DNA from: Nonomuraea thailandensis
GTDB taxonomy: Bacteria; Actinomycetota; Actinomycetes; Streptosporangiales; Streptosporangiaceae
NCBI RefSeq assembly: GCF_024172165.1
Contig: NZ_JAMZEB010000002.1
Coordinates: 9,522,501-9,586,500 of the forward strand
Direction of reading: 5' to 3'
Length of the DNA: 64,000 bases
Shown here in pieces: positions 41,383 through 49,132 of this stretch. The position numbers were made by a program, and so were the translations under genes. How positions within the stretch are numbered: the stretch's first letter is position 1; each line of letters begins with the position of its first letter. The notes below the pieces were generated by a model. It searched no databases. It was not told the origin of the DNA and saw nothing but the letters and a program-made list of their open reading frames with translations.

Positions 41383-42425
41383 CCCGCGCCCTCACGCGCC
41401 TCACGTCGGGATCGCTGTGCTCCGGTTACGGCGGCCTGGACCTGGCCGTGGCCGCCGTACTCGGCGCCCGCCTGCAGTGGACGGCCGACAACGACGACGA
41501 CGCCGCCCGCGTGCTGGCCTGCCGCTTCCCCGGCGTGCCCAACCTCGGCGATCTGACCGCGCTCGACTGGGGTGCCGTCCCGCCTGTGGACGTGCTGACC
41601 GCCGGATTCCCGTGCCAGGACCTGTCCTACGCCGGCCGCGGCGCGGGCATCAAGGAAGGAACGCGAAGTGGCCTGTGGCACACCATCGCCGATGCCGTCG
41701 CTACGCTACGACCCCGCCTGCTCGTGCTGGAAAACGTGCGGGCCATCGTTACTCGGCGACCTGGTCTTGACGTCGTCCTCGCTGACCTTGCCCGCCTCGG
41801 GTTCGATGCGAACTGGACATGTCTCCGAGCGTGCGACGACGGCGCCGCTCACGAGCGTGGACGCTGGTTCTGCCTCGCCTGGCCTGCTGCCCACACCGGT
41901 CGCCCGGGACGGCAAGGGAGCCGGCTACCGGGGACAACTGCCGAACGTGTTCACCCTGCTGCCGACGCCGCGCACCTCGGACACCAACGGGGCGGGCCTG
42001 CACGGCGACGGGGGGATGGACCTGCGCACGGCGGTTTCCCTGCTGCTGCCGACCCCGACCGCGGCCGACAGCGAACGGACCAGCACCACCTACCCGCGGG
42101 GCAACCCCACGCTGACCGGCGCCGTGTCTTCGAGTGGGGACCGTACGCCCCGGCCATCGCGCGCTGGGAAGCGACGTTCGGCCATCCGGCACCCTGGCCA
42201 GTTGAGCCTGGACGAGGCGGCAAGCTCAGGCTGAGGCCACGCTTTTCGGAATGGCTGATGGGCCTGCCGGTCGGCTGGGTCACCGACGTGCCCGGCACCT
42301 CCCGCAACGGTCAACTCCGGCTGATCGGCAACGGAGTCGTCCCCCTTCAGGCCGCCACCGCCATAGCCGGTCTGCTGCCCGACCACCTCCTGCCCGCCGA
42401 GCAACGCGAAGGGAGCGCCGCATGA
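41379..42425 (+). CDS. Orphan DNA (cytosine-5)-methyltransferase with out-of-frame middle
   Basis: The first 165 residues are a normal phage-type m5C methyltransferase: motif I SLCSGYGGLDLAV, catalytic Cys79 in AGFPCQDLSYAG, motif VI VLENVRAI, then HERGRWFCLAW. The end is normal too: FSEWLMGLPVGW, RLIGNGVVPLQAA (motif X). Between about 41,880 and 42,130 the annotated frame is arginine-rich nonsense. The +1 frame there reads properly (GLLPTPVARDGKGAGYRG, LLPTPRTSDTNGAG), the usual target-recognition region. Two compensating indels keep the frame open. The product is probably altered or inactive. A second primase-linked methyltransferase role would be protection of element DNA. Confidence 0.72.
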   Translation: MTRALTRLTSGSLCSGYGGLDLAVAAVLGARLQWTADNDDDAARVLACRFPGVPNLGDLTALDWGAVPPVDVLTAGFPCQDLSYAGRGAGIKEGTRSGLWHTIADAVATLRPRLLVLENVRAIVTRRPGLDVVLADLARLGFDANWTCLRACDDGAAHERGRWFCLAWPAAHTGRPGRQGSRLPGTTAERVHPAADAAHLGHQRGGPARRRGDGPAHGGFPAAADPDRGRQRTDQHHLPAGQPHADRRRVFEWGPYAPAIARWEATFGHPAPWPVEPGRGGKLRLRPRFSEWLMGLPVGWVTDVPGTSRNGQLRLIGNGVVPLQAATAIAGLLPDHLLPAEQREGSAA

Positions 42426-43321
42426 CCACTACGCACCACGCCGCGATGGCCGCCGCCCTGGGAGCTGCCGCCCGCGGCTGGCCCGTCTTCCCCCTCGCCG
42501 TAGGCGACAAGGCGCCCCCGCGCGGCTTCACCAACTGGGAGACCCGCGCCACCCGCGACCCCGGCCGCATCCGCGCCTGGTGGCAGCGCGCCCCCTACAA
42601 CGCAGGCATCGCCACCGGCCCCGCCGGACTGGTCGTGATCGACCTCGACCGGCCCAAGCCCGGCCAGCGCTCGCCCCGCGAATGGAACCTGCCCGGCATC
42701 TGCGACGGCGCCGACGTGTTCGCCCTCCTCTGCCAGCGCGCAGGCATCCCGATCGAATGGGAAACCCTGCAAGTGCGCACCCGCCGCGGCGGCCTGCACC
42801 TGTACTACACCGCCCCGCCCGGCACCCGCCTGCCCAGCACCAACGGCAGCCTCGGATGGCTGATCGACACCCGCGCATGGGGCGGTTACGTCGTCGCACC
42901 CGGCAGCACAGTCACCCTCCCGGACGGCACCGGCCGCTACACCGTGCAACACGCCACGAGGCCCGCCCCGCTGCCCCCCTCCCTGTTCAAGCAGCTCCAA
43001 CCCGCCCCGCTACCAGCCAAAAGGCCCGTACACGTCCCCATCATCGATGATCGCCATTCCGCCTACCTGAACGCGGCCCTGAACCGCGAACTCGCCCACC
43101 TGGCCGCGGCACAACCCGGTCAACGCAACCGCGCCCTGTTCGGCGCCGCAGCCGCACTCGGCGAACTCATCGCTGGCGGCGCGCTACCCGAGCAGCCCGT
43201 CAAAGAGCTGCTTGAACAGGGAGGGGCCGACCTCGGACTGTCCCGCAGCGAAGTCGTACGCACCGTCGAGTCCGGGTTGCGGCACGGCGCCCGCCGTCCC
43301 CGCCACCTGGCCACCGCCTGA
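42422..43321 (+). CDS. Bifunctional primase-polymerase (Prim-Pol)
   Basis: A 299-residue protein with the N-terminal archaeo-eukaryotic primase/polymerase fold. WPVFPLAVGDKAPPRGFTNW opens the domain. Catalytic acidic residues are in LVVIDLDRPK (D-x-D), and the conserved histidine strand is RRGGLHLYYTAP. GSLGWLIDTRAWGGYVVAPG closes the fold. A C-terminal helical PriCT-like part follows (NRALFGAAAALGELIAGGAL). It should prime and extend DNA for element replication together with the DUF3631 helicase next to it. The ATGA overlap couples it to the methyltransferase gene. Element 1 has lost this gene. Confidence 0.88.
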   Translation: MTTTHHAAMAAALGAAARGWPVFPLAVGDKAPPRGFTNWETRATRDPGRIRAWWQRAPYNAGIATGPAGLVVIDLDRPKPGQRSPREWNLPGICDGADVFALLCQRAGIPIEWETLQVRTRRGGLHLYYTAPPGTRLPSTNGSLGWLIDTRAWGGYVVAPGSTVTLPDGTGRYTVQHATRPAPLPPSLFKQLQPAPLPAKRPVHVPIIDDRHSAYLNAALNRELAHLAAAQPGQRNRALFGAAAALGELIAGGALPEQPVKELLEQGGADLGLSRSEVVRTVESGLRHGARRPRHLATA

Positions 43322-43344
43322 CCCTGCCCTGGGAGGGCACCACC

Positions 43345-44517
43345 ATGACCCAAGACCCGACCGGCGCGGCCCTGCTCGATCGGCTCCGCGCCGCCCTGAC
43401 CCGCTACGTCATCCTGCCCAGCAGCGAAACCGCGGACGCCGTCACCCTGTGGATCGCCGCATCCCACGCCCAACCCGCGTGGGCACACGCGCCCCGCCTC
43501 GTGATCCGAGGCCCGGAGAAGCGGTGCGGCAAATCGCGCCTGCTCGACATCGTCGAGGCCACCTGCCACCAGCCGTTCATCACGGTCAACTCCTCCAGCG
43601 CCGCGGTCTACCGCTCCATCACCGACGACCCGCCCACCATGCTCGTGGACGAAGCCGACACCATCTTCGGCCCCAAAGCGGACGGCAACGAGGATCTGCG
43701 CGGCCTGCTCAACGCCGGACACCAGCGCAACCGGCCAGCCAAACGCTACGACGCCGCCACCAACCGCGTCGAGAGCATCCCAACCTTCGCCATGGCCGCA
43801 CTCGCCGGCATCGGCGCCATGCCCGACACCATCGAAGACCGCGCCGTCGTCGTCCGCATGCGCCGCCGCGCACCCGGCGAAACCGCCGCACCCTACCGCC
43901 ACCGCCGCGACCGCACCCCGCTCCGCGACCTGGCCGCCGCCCTCAACCAGTGGCTCCGCGCCGACCTGAGCAGCTTGGAGGAGGCAGAACCCGCCATGCC
44001 CGTCGAGGACCGCGCCGCCGACACCTGGGAACCCCTCGTGATCGTCGCCGACCACGCCGGCGGCACCTGGCCCGAACGAGCCCGCGCCGCCGCCGTCGCG
44101 CTCACCGCCGAAGCCGACGACAACGGGCAACCCTCGCCCCGCGTCCGGCTGTTGGCCGACTGCCGTACCGCCTTCGGCACCGACACCGCGCTGCCCACCG
44201 CCGTACTCCTGGAACGGCTCAAGGCCGATCCGGAAGGCGAATGGACCGAGCACGGCCCCGCTGGGCTGACCGCGATGAAGCTCGGACTGATGCTCCGCGA
44301 GTACGGCATTCGACCGGCCATGATGCGCTTCCCGAACGGTCCACTGAGGGGTTACCACCGCGGCGACTTCGCCGACGCATGGGCGCGCTACTGCCCGGCC
44401 GCAGAACCCGTCCCCGAGGCCGCCGTCCTGCCCTTGGACAGGGGAGGACGCAGCAGCCGTACTAGCCGTAACACCGCAGATCAAGCCGGTACGGCTTCCG
44501 ACACCGTTACGGCTTAA
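43345..44517 (+). CDS. DUF3631 replication-associated ATPase (element 3)
   Basis: A 390-residue protein. An RGPEKRCGKSRLLDIVEATC phosphate-binding loop and TMLVDEADTIFG Walker B precede the DUF3631 block (GHQRNRPAKRYDA, IEDRAVVVRMRRR, LAAALNQWLRADL, TWEPLVIVADHAGG). The family accompanies phage and AICE primases and is thought to be a helicase. GGGAGG lies 8 bp before the ATG. The C-terminal residues overlap the start of a diverged iteron cluster. It is the intact paralogue of the 5'-replaced gene in element 1. Confidence 0.85.
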   Translation: MTQDPTGAALLDRLRAALTRYVILPSSETADAVTLWIAASHAQPAWAHAPRLVIRGPEKRCGKSRLLDIVEATCHQPFITVNSSSAAVYRSITDDPPTMLVDEADTIFGPKADGNEDLRGLLNAGHQRNRPAKRYDAATNRVESIPTFAMAALAGIGAMPDTIEDRAVVVRMRRRAPGETAAPYRHRRDRTPLRDLAAALNQWLRADLSSLEEAEPAMPVEDRAADTWEPLVIVADHAGGTWPERARAAAVALTAEADDNGQPSPRVRLLADCRTAFGTDTALPTAVLLERLKADPEGEWTEHGPAGLTAMKLGLMLREYGIRPAMMRFPNGPLRGYHRGDFADAWARYCPAAEPVPEAAVLPLDRGGRSSRTSRNTADQAGTASDTVTA

Positions 44518-44587
44518 GTCGTAACGCATTAGCAAGCCGTATCGACCCTGACCAGCGAAAACGACGCTGTTACGGGTTGATACGGCT
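44455..44587. repeat. Diverged iterons related to AGCCGTACC (element 3)
   Basis: Eight 9-bp units of the form AGCCGTAnn or its complement (44455, 44464, 44488, 44506, 44517, 44535, 44569, 44579) occupy the same place as the exact iterons of element 1. Spacing and orientation are largely kept while the last two bases vary, suggesting the two elements' replication proteins have diverged in specificity. Confidence 0.62.
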
Positions 44588-44649
44588 ACCCCTCCCCATC
44601 TTGCATTCAGCGGTTCTATCGATCATGGAAATCGGAAGGGAACACGCTC

Positions 44650-44841
44650 ATGGCGGCCACTGCAAGCAAGCCCATGACCGTAGCCGACTTCTGCACCGAG
44701 CTCGGCATAGCCCGATCCACCTTCTACGACTGGCGCGCGAAAGGTCGCGCCCCACGCTGCCTCAAGCTGCCCAACGGCGACCTTCGCATCCGCCGCACCG
44801 ACTACGACCGCTGGCTGACCAGCCTGGAGGACACGGCCTGA
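44650..44841 (+). CDS. xis: Excisionase, helix-turn-helix (element 3)
   Basis: A 63-residue MerR-like protein (TVADFCTELGIARSTFYDWR, then LPNGDLRIRRTDYDRWL), nearly identical to that of element 1. ATG at 44650 follows GGAAGGG at 9 bp. The stop shares a base with the integrase ATG. It should act with that integrase in excision from tRNA-Tyr. Confidence 0.9.
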   Translation: MAATASKPMTVADFCTELGIARSTFYDWRAKGRAPRCLKLPNGDLRIRRTDYDRWLTSLEDTA

Positions 44842-46301
44842 TGAACGCCAGCTACGACGTTCGCATCTGGAAAACCGAGGTCTACCAGGGGACTGAGGTC
44901 AGCACCTACACCGTTCGCTGGCGGGTGGCCAAAGCAGCCTTCAGGGCACCTTTCCGACTCAGGGCTCAAGCGGAGAGCTTCAAGGCGGAACTCACGGTCG
45001 CCGCCAACAAGGGCGAAGCATTCAGCATCGAGGACGGACGACCGCTTTCGTGGAAACGCGGTGAACAGGCCGTCAGCTGGTTCACGTTGGTCTGCGCCTA
45101 CATGGACGCGAAATGGCCGTACGCGTCAGGCAACCACCGCAGAAGCATCGCCGAAGCCCTCACCGACGCGACTGAGGCGGTGTCGGCAGGAGACAACGGG
45201 CGACCGCCTCGAAAGGAGCTCCGCGCCGCCCTGCGTGACTGGGTTCTCAGCACGCGTACGCGTGATGGCGAGAAGGGCACCCGAAAGGACCAGAATCCGG
45301 CGATCCGTTGGCTTGCCCCTCCGGCGGACATTGAGCACGTGATCCGATGGCTACAGAACAACACCATCGACGTTCACGAGCTGACGCAGTCGAAGCACGG
45401 CGCCAACCTCACCCGCTCGATTCTCGAACGCATCAGCCAGACGCAAGACGGCACTGCCGCCGCGGGCAACACCGTGAAGCGCAAGCGCCAGGTCCTCAAC
45501 AACCTCTTCAAGTTCGCCATAGAGGTCAACGCGCTGCCAGAGAACCCGCTCCACAACATCACGTGGACCAGGCCCAAGACCGAGGAAGCTGTAGACCCCG
45601 GCGTGGTCACCAATGCCACGCAGGCACGCGCCATTCTCTCCGAAGTCGGCAGGGAAGGTGCCATGGGCCAGCGCCTCGTTGCCTTCTTCGGTTGCATGTA
45701 TTACGCCGCACTCCGCCCGGAAGAGGTGATTGACCTGCGGAAAGAGAACATCGCAAACCTTCCCGATGCCGACGGCTGGGGTGCATTCATCCTGACCAAT
45801 GTCGCCCCCGAGGTTGGAACCAAGTGGACGGACGACGGGAGTGCGCGACAGCGCCGCGGGTTGAAGCACCGCGCGCCGAAGGCGAAGCGGTTAGTACCCA
45901 TTCACCCCGATCTCGTCACGCTTTTGCACGCCCACATCGCCGCATTCCCCGCTGATCGAGAAGGCCGCATCTTCACTGGACCCCGGCGCGGCATCATTCG
46001 CGACAGCACCTACCTTCCGGTCTGGCACGCGGCGCGTAAGCGCGCTCTCACGCCCGCTGAGCAAGCGTCAGGAATCGCCGGTCGGCCGTACGACTTCCGG
46101 CACGCGTGCGTCTCCGCGTGGCTCAACGCCGGCGTGAACCCGCCCCAGGTCGCCGAGTGGGCAGGGCATAGCGTCGAGGTGCTGCTACGGGTCTACGCCA
46201 AGTGCATCTCTGGCGGGCAGGCTGAGGCCATGCGGCGCATCGAGGCAGCTCTACCCCCGACGTCTCCGAAGCCGCCGGACTCCCCGGACGAAGCCCGTTG
46301 A
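44841..46301 (+). CDS. int: Tyrosine site-specific integrase (element 3)
   Basis: A 486-residue integrase. The arm-binding N-terminus is SYDVRIWKTEVYQGTEV and the core-binding helix TVKRKRQVLNNLFKFAIEV. Catalytic boxes are YYAALRPEEVIDLR, YDFRHACVSAWL and WAGHSVEVLLRVYAKC. It is closely similar to the integrase of element 1 over the whole length, more distantly to that of element 2. About 70 bp separate its stop from the terminator hairpin, and 121 bp from the tRNA-Tyr 3' end that is its target. Confidence 0.94.
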   Translation: MNASYDVRIWKTEVYQGTEVSTYTVRWRVAKAAFRAPFRLRAQAESFKAELTVAANKGEAFSIEDGRPLSWKRGEQAVSWFTLVCAYMDAKWPYASGNHRRSIAEALTDATEAVSAGDNGRPPRKELRAALRDWVLSTRTRDGEKGTRKDQNPAIRWLAPPADIEHVIRWLQNNTIDVHELTQSKHGANLTRSILERISQTQDGTAAAGNTVKRKRQVLNNLFKFAIEVNALPENPLHNITWTRPKTEEAVDPGVVTNATQARAILSEVGREGAMGQRLVAFFGCMYYAALRPEEVIDLRKENIANLPDADGWGAFILTNVAPEVGTKWTDDGSARQRRGLKHRAPKAKRLVPIHPDLVTLLHAHIAAFPADREGRIFTGPRRGIIRDSTYLPVWHAARKRALTPAEQASGIAGRPYDFRHACVSAWLNAGVNPPQVAEWAGHSVEVLLRVYAKCISGGQAEAMRRIEAALPPTSPKPPDSPDEAR

Positions 46302-46373
46302 TCTTCAGCGCGTATTCAGCGTAGACACCCGTAGCGGACCGGCGTGAGCCGTAGACAGCCGGACGTAAAGCGA

Positions 46374-46410
46374 GAGGCCCGTCACCGCGTTTCCGCTGGT
46401 GACGGGCCTC
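46374..46410. terminator. Terminator between int (element 3) and tRNA-Tyr
   Basis: GAGGCCCGTCACC (46374-46386) and GGTGACGGGCCTC (46398-46410) form a perfect 13-bp stem with an 11-nt loop. It serves the tRNA transcript (minus strand) and the integrase (plus strand). It is identical to the hairpin beside att1. Confidence 0.82.
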
Positions 46411-46422
46411 TTCCCGCTGGTG

Positions 46423-46504
46423 TGGCAGGTGCAAGGTTCGAACTTGCGTAGGCTGAGCCGACGGTTTTACAGACCGCTCCCTTTGGCCACTCGGGCAACC
46501 TGCC
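46423..46504 (-). tRNA. tRNA-Tyr (GUA)
   Basis: An 82-nt class II tRNA on the minus strand. The acceptor stem pairs GGCAGGT with ACCTGCC. The anticodon loop CTGTAAA gives anticodon GTA. A long variable arm and the T arm GCAAG-TTCGAAC-CTTGC follow. CCA is not encoded. It is the intact host gene and attachment site of the whole array; its last 50 bp are duplicated at 29,749 and 13,800. Bases 46,505-46,815 upstream hold its promoter region and no other recognisable gene. Confidence 0.95.
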
Positions 46505-46815
46505 GTGTCTTCCGCTCTCGCGGCGACAGACAGAAGAATAGCGGACTTCGGAGGTGCACGTGACACCGGTTTGTCCCGAGGCGAGTCCGAGTCGTCCCAT
46601 CGATCCCCATCGCCGCCCCGGGTGCTGTCGTAAACGGCCGATGGTGTGGAGGTTGGAGTGGATTGAGGGGAAGGGGATGAAGGGGATGCATCGCGTACGG
46701 GGCGAGCAAGGGGGCGTGGTCCTGCACGGAGGGCCGATGCTGGCTAGGCTCGTTCGCTGGGTCCGGGCGTTGCGTGGACCGGGCCGATTTCGCCGCAGCT
46801 GAGAGGATGGGTGCT

Positions 46816-47307
46816 TTGGCCGATTCGTCTTTCGACATCGTTAGCAAGATCGACCGCCAGGAGGTCGACAACGCGCTGAATCAGACGGTCAAGGAGATCG
46901 GACACCGCTTCGACTTCAAGGGCACCGGGGCGAGCATCAGCTGGTCCGGGCAGAACAACATCGAGATCAAGGCGAACAGCGAGGAGCGGGCGGGTGCCGC
47001 GCTCGACGTGTTCAAGGAGAAGGTGGTCAAGCGGGGGCTCTCGCTGAAGATCCTCGATGCGGGCGAGCCCAAGCTGTCGGGCAAGGAGTACCGGATGCTG
47101 GTCAGCCTCAAGGAGGGCATCGACCAGGAGAACGCCAAGAAGATCTCCAAGTTGATCCGCGATGAGGGGCCGAAGGGGGTCAAGGCGCAGATTCAGGGCG
47201 AGGAGCTGCGGGTCAGCTCCAAGAAGAAGGACGACCTTCAGGACGTCATCACCTTGCTCAAGGGCAAGGATCTGGACATCGCCCTGCAGTTCGTGAACTA
47301 CCGCTAG
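46816..47307 (+). CDS. YajQ-family nucleotide-binding protein
   Basis: A 163-residue protein that matches the YajQ family in full: ADSSFDIVSKIDRQEVDNAL at the N-terminus, HRFDFKGTGASISW, LKILDAGEPKLSGKEYRMLV and KGKDLDIALQFVNYR at the end. It has two ferredoxin-like halves. Some members bind cyclic di-GMP and act as transcription cofactors. TTG at 46816 is chosen because it gives the canonical start and has GAGAGGA 8 bp upstream; ATG at 46807 is too close to that site. In Streptomyces a yajQ gene likewise lies beside the tRNA-Tyr used by SLP1 (from memory). Confidence 0.92.
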   Translation: MADSSFDIVSKIDRQEVDNALNQTVKEIGHRFDFKGTGASISWSGQNNIEIKANSEERAGAALDVFKEKVVKRGLSLKILDAGEPKLSGKEYRMLVSLKEGIDQENAKKISKLIRDEGPKGVKAQIQGEELRVSSKKKDDLQDVITLLKGKDLDIALQFVNYR

Positions 47308-47467
47308 CCCGAGGCATGCCGTACGGCTCCGAGCTCGCACACGACGATCGCGGAGAGCGTATCCGGGACACAAGGGTCTGTTCTGTGTCCCGGGCGCTCC
47401 GCGGCGCGAGGGGGCTTCGGCGTGGAAGCGGCCGTTGCGGGCGGCCTTGACCCTATGCTCGGTTAGC

Positions 47468-47941
47468 GTGACAAAGATCCCCCTGCGCCGGTTCACGGCA
47501 CGTGTTCTGCCCATTGACGAACAAGGTCGGGTTCTCCTGCTTCATGGCTTCGATCCGGCTCGGCCGGACGTGCGGTTCTGGTTCACGATCGGCGGGGCCG
47601 TCGAGGACGGCGAGACGCTGCAGCAGGCTGCGGCGCGGGAGCTCTACGAGGAGGTCGGGATCCGGGCGGGGGTGGAGGAGTTCACCGGGCCGCATGCGGA
47701 GGCGCTGATCGAGTTCGAGTGGGGCGAGTACGCGTTCACCCAGGATCAGTCGTTCTTCGCGATCCGGGTGGACGACGCGGTCGTGTCGTTCGACCACATG
47801 GAGCAGATCGAGAAGGACACGACGACCGAGTATCGGTGGTGGAGCTCGCAGGAGCTCGAGAGCACCGAGGAGGTCGTGCATCCCGCGGATCTCGCGACCA
47901 TCCTGCGGAAGATCGCCGAGGAGGACGGGAACGCCGGCTGA
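47468..47941 (+). CDS. Nudix hydrolase
   Basis: A 157-residue Nudix protein. FTARVLPIDEQGRVLLLHGF is the opening sheet and GGAVEDGETLQQAAARELYE plus EVGI the complete Nudix box. The insertion EFEWGEYAFTQDQSFFAIRV is like those of chromosomal Nudix enzymes of the MutT/ADP-ribose type. The GTG start at 47468 gives the expected N-terminus, with hardly any untranslated leader evident. Convergent with htpX. Substrate not determinable. Confidence 0.85.
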   Translation: MTKIPLRRFTARVLPIDEQGRVLLLHGFDPARPDVRFWFTIGGAVEDGETLQQAAARELYEEVGIRAGVEEFTGPHAEALIEFEWGEYAFTQDQSFFAIRVDDAVVSFDHMEQIEKDTTTEYRWWSSQELESTEEVVHPADLATILRKIAEEDGNAG

Positions 47942-47963
47942 CCTGCGCCTCGGGCCAGGATGG

Positions 47964-48815
47964 TCAGCGGCGGTAGCCGGCCATGCGCTCGAGGCGGGCG
48001 ACCCGCTCCGAGGTGGGCGGGTGGGTCGAGAAGAGGCGGCCGAAGCCGGAGCCGCTGAACGGGTTCGCGATCATCATGTGCGAGGCCGAGGTGAGGCGGC
48101 TGTTCTCCGGAAGCGGCAGCCTGCGGGCGCCCATCTCGATCTTGCGGAGGGCCGAGGCCAGTGCCAGCGGGTCGCCCGTGAGCCTGGCGCCCGACTCGTC
48201 GGCCTGGAACTCTCGCGTACGGGAGATCGCCATCTGCACCATCGTGGCCGCCACCGGGCCGAGCAGCATCATGAGCAGCGCTCCGACGAAGCCGGGGCCC
48301 TCGTCGTCGTCCGAGCCGCCGAAGAAGACGGCCACGTAGCTGAGCCAGGTGATCATGGTGGCGAACGCGCCCGCCACGGAGGAGATGAGGATGTCCCTGT
48401 TGTAGACGTGGGACAGCTCGTGGCCGATGACGCCGCGCAGCTCGTCCTCGTTGAGCAGCTTGGTCAGGCCGTACGTCACGCACACCGCGGCCCGCCTGGG
48501 GCTTCGGCCCGTCGCGAAGGCGTTCGGCTGCACCGTCGGCGAGATGTACAGGCGGGGCATCGGCTGCCGGGCCTGCGTGGAGAGCTCGCGGACGATTCGG
48601 TAGAGGGTGGGCTGCTCGACCTCGCTGACCGGTCTGGCGCGCATGGCCGACAGTGCGATGCGGTCGGAGAAGAAGTAGGCGACGCCGTTGCTCACCAGGG
48701 CGAGCACGAACGCGATCTGTGCACCGGTGCCGCCGCCCAACCACGCGCCCACCGTGATGATCAGCGCCGACAGCCCGCCGAGCAGGATGGCGGTGCGCAG
48801 ACCGTTGTGGTGCAA
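47964..48815 (-). CDS. htpX: HtpX-family membrane zinc protease (M48)
   Basis: A 283-residue HtpX homologue. Two N-terminal membrane helices (AILLGGLSALIITVGAWLG, IAFVLALVSNGVAYFF) precede the catalytic domain. The zinc motif is HELSH in VIGHELSHVYNRDILI, the third ligand glutamate is in REFQADESGA, and MITWLSYVAVFFGG and LLMMLLGPVAATMV are further helices. LYISPTVQPNAFATGRSP is diagnostic. It degrades misfolded membrane proteins. It is a separate unit from the nuo genes upstream. Confidence 0.93.
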   Translation of the reverse strand: MHHNGLRTAILLGGLSALIITVGAWLGGGTGAQIAFVLALVSNGVAYFFSDRIALSAMRARPVSEVEQPTLYRIVRELSTQARQPMPRLYISPTVQPNAFATGRSPRRAAVCVTYGLTKLLNEDELRGVIGHELSHVYNRDILISSVAGAFATMITWLSYVAVFFGGSDDDEGPGFVGALLMMLLGPVAATMVQMAISRTREFQADESGARLTGDPLALASALRKIEMGARRLPLPENSRLTSASHMMIANPFSGSGFGRLFSTHPPTSERVARLERMAGYRR

Positions 48816-49132
48816 GGTTCCCCCTCTCGTGGTCTGGGTTCACCAGGTCCAACGATGAAGACCCGGTGCTTCGTTCCCCGGCGTGCTCAGCTGAGGGCGG
48901 AGCGCGACTTCCCGTGTCGAGGGGATGGACGATGCGTCCCGTTGTATCGGGTTATGTCGTGGGTGGTTGCGCGGCCGGCTGTCGGGGTTCGTGAGCCGCC
49001 TCACAGCGTTTCGCGACCGGGGAAGCCACCGGCTTGGGACGGGGTGAGCGACCGATGAGCGACCGGCTCGCGACCCGAAGAGGCGATCGGCTGGCGGCCG
49101 GTGAGGCGATCGGTGAGGCGACGTCCGGTTCC
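48816..49132. other. Gap between nuoN and htpX
   Basis: No gene is supported in these 317 bp. Short direct repeats of GAGCGACCG and GAGGCGATCGG occur at 49,044-49,125. The htpX promoter must lie in the left part, but I cannot assign it. Confidence 0.4.

Larger units (their letters stand above)
29799..46472. mobile_element. Element 3: SLP1-like AICE with DUF262-HEPN-Dcm cargo
   Basis: A complete-looking 16.7-kb element between att2 and the intact tRNA-Tyr. From the left: a defence-like operon; a Nudix/GntR control region; WhiB-like, RRQRL-type, DUF2637/SpdB-like and small membrane genes; a TraB-like translocase; an SSB/methyltransferase/primase/DUF3631 replication module; xis; int. SLP1 of Streptomyces coelicolor is known to integrate in tRNA-Tyr, so the target choice agrees. 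Because the tRNA is kept whole beside it, this is probably the most recent insertion of the array. Confidence 0.87.

Noticed and set aside
41379..42425. Programmed frameshifting in the orphan methyltransferase
   Set aside because: Two shifts at unrelated sequences without slippery heptamers are better explained by indels or errors.
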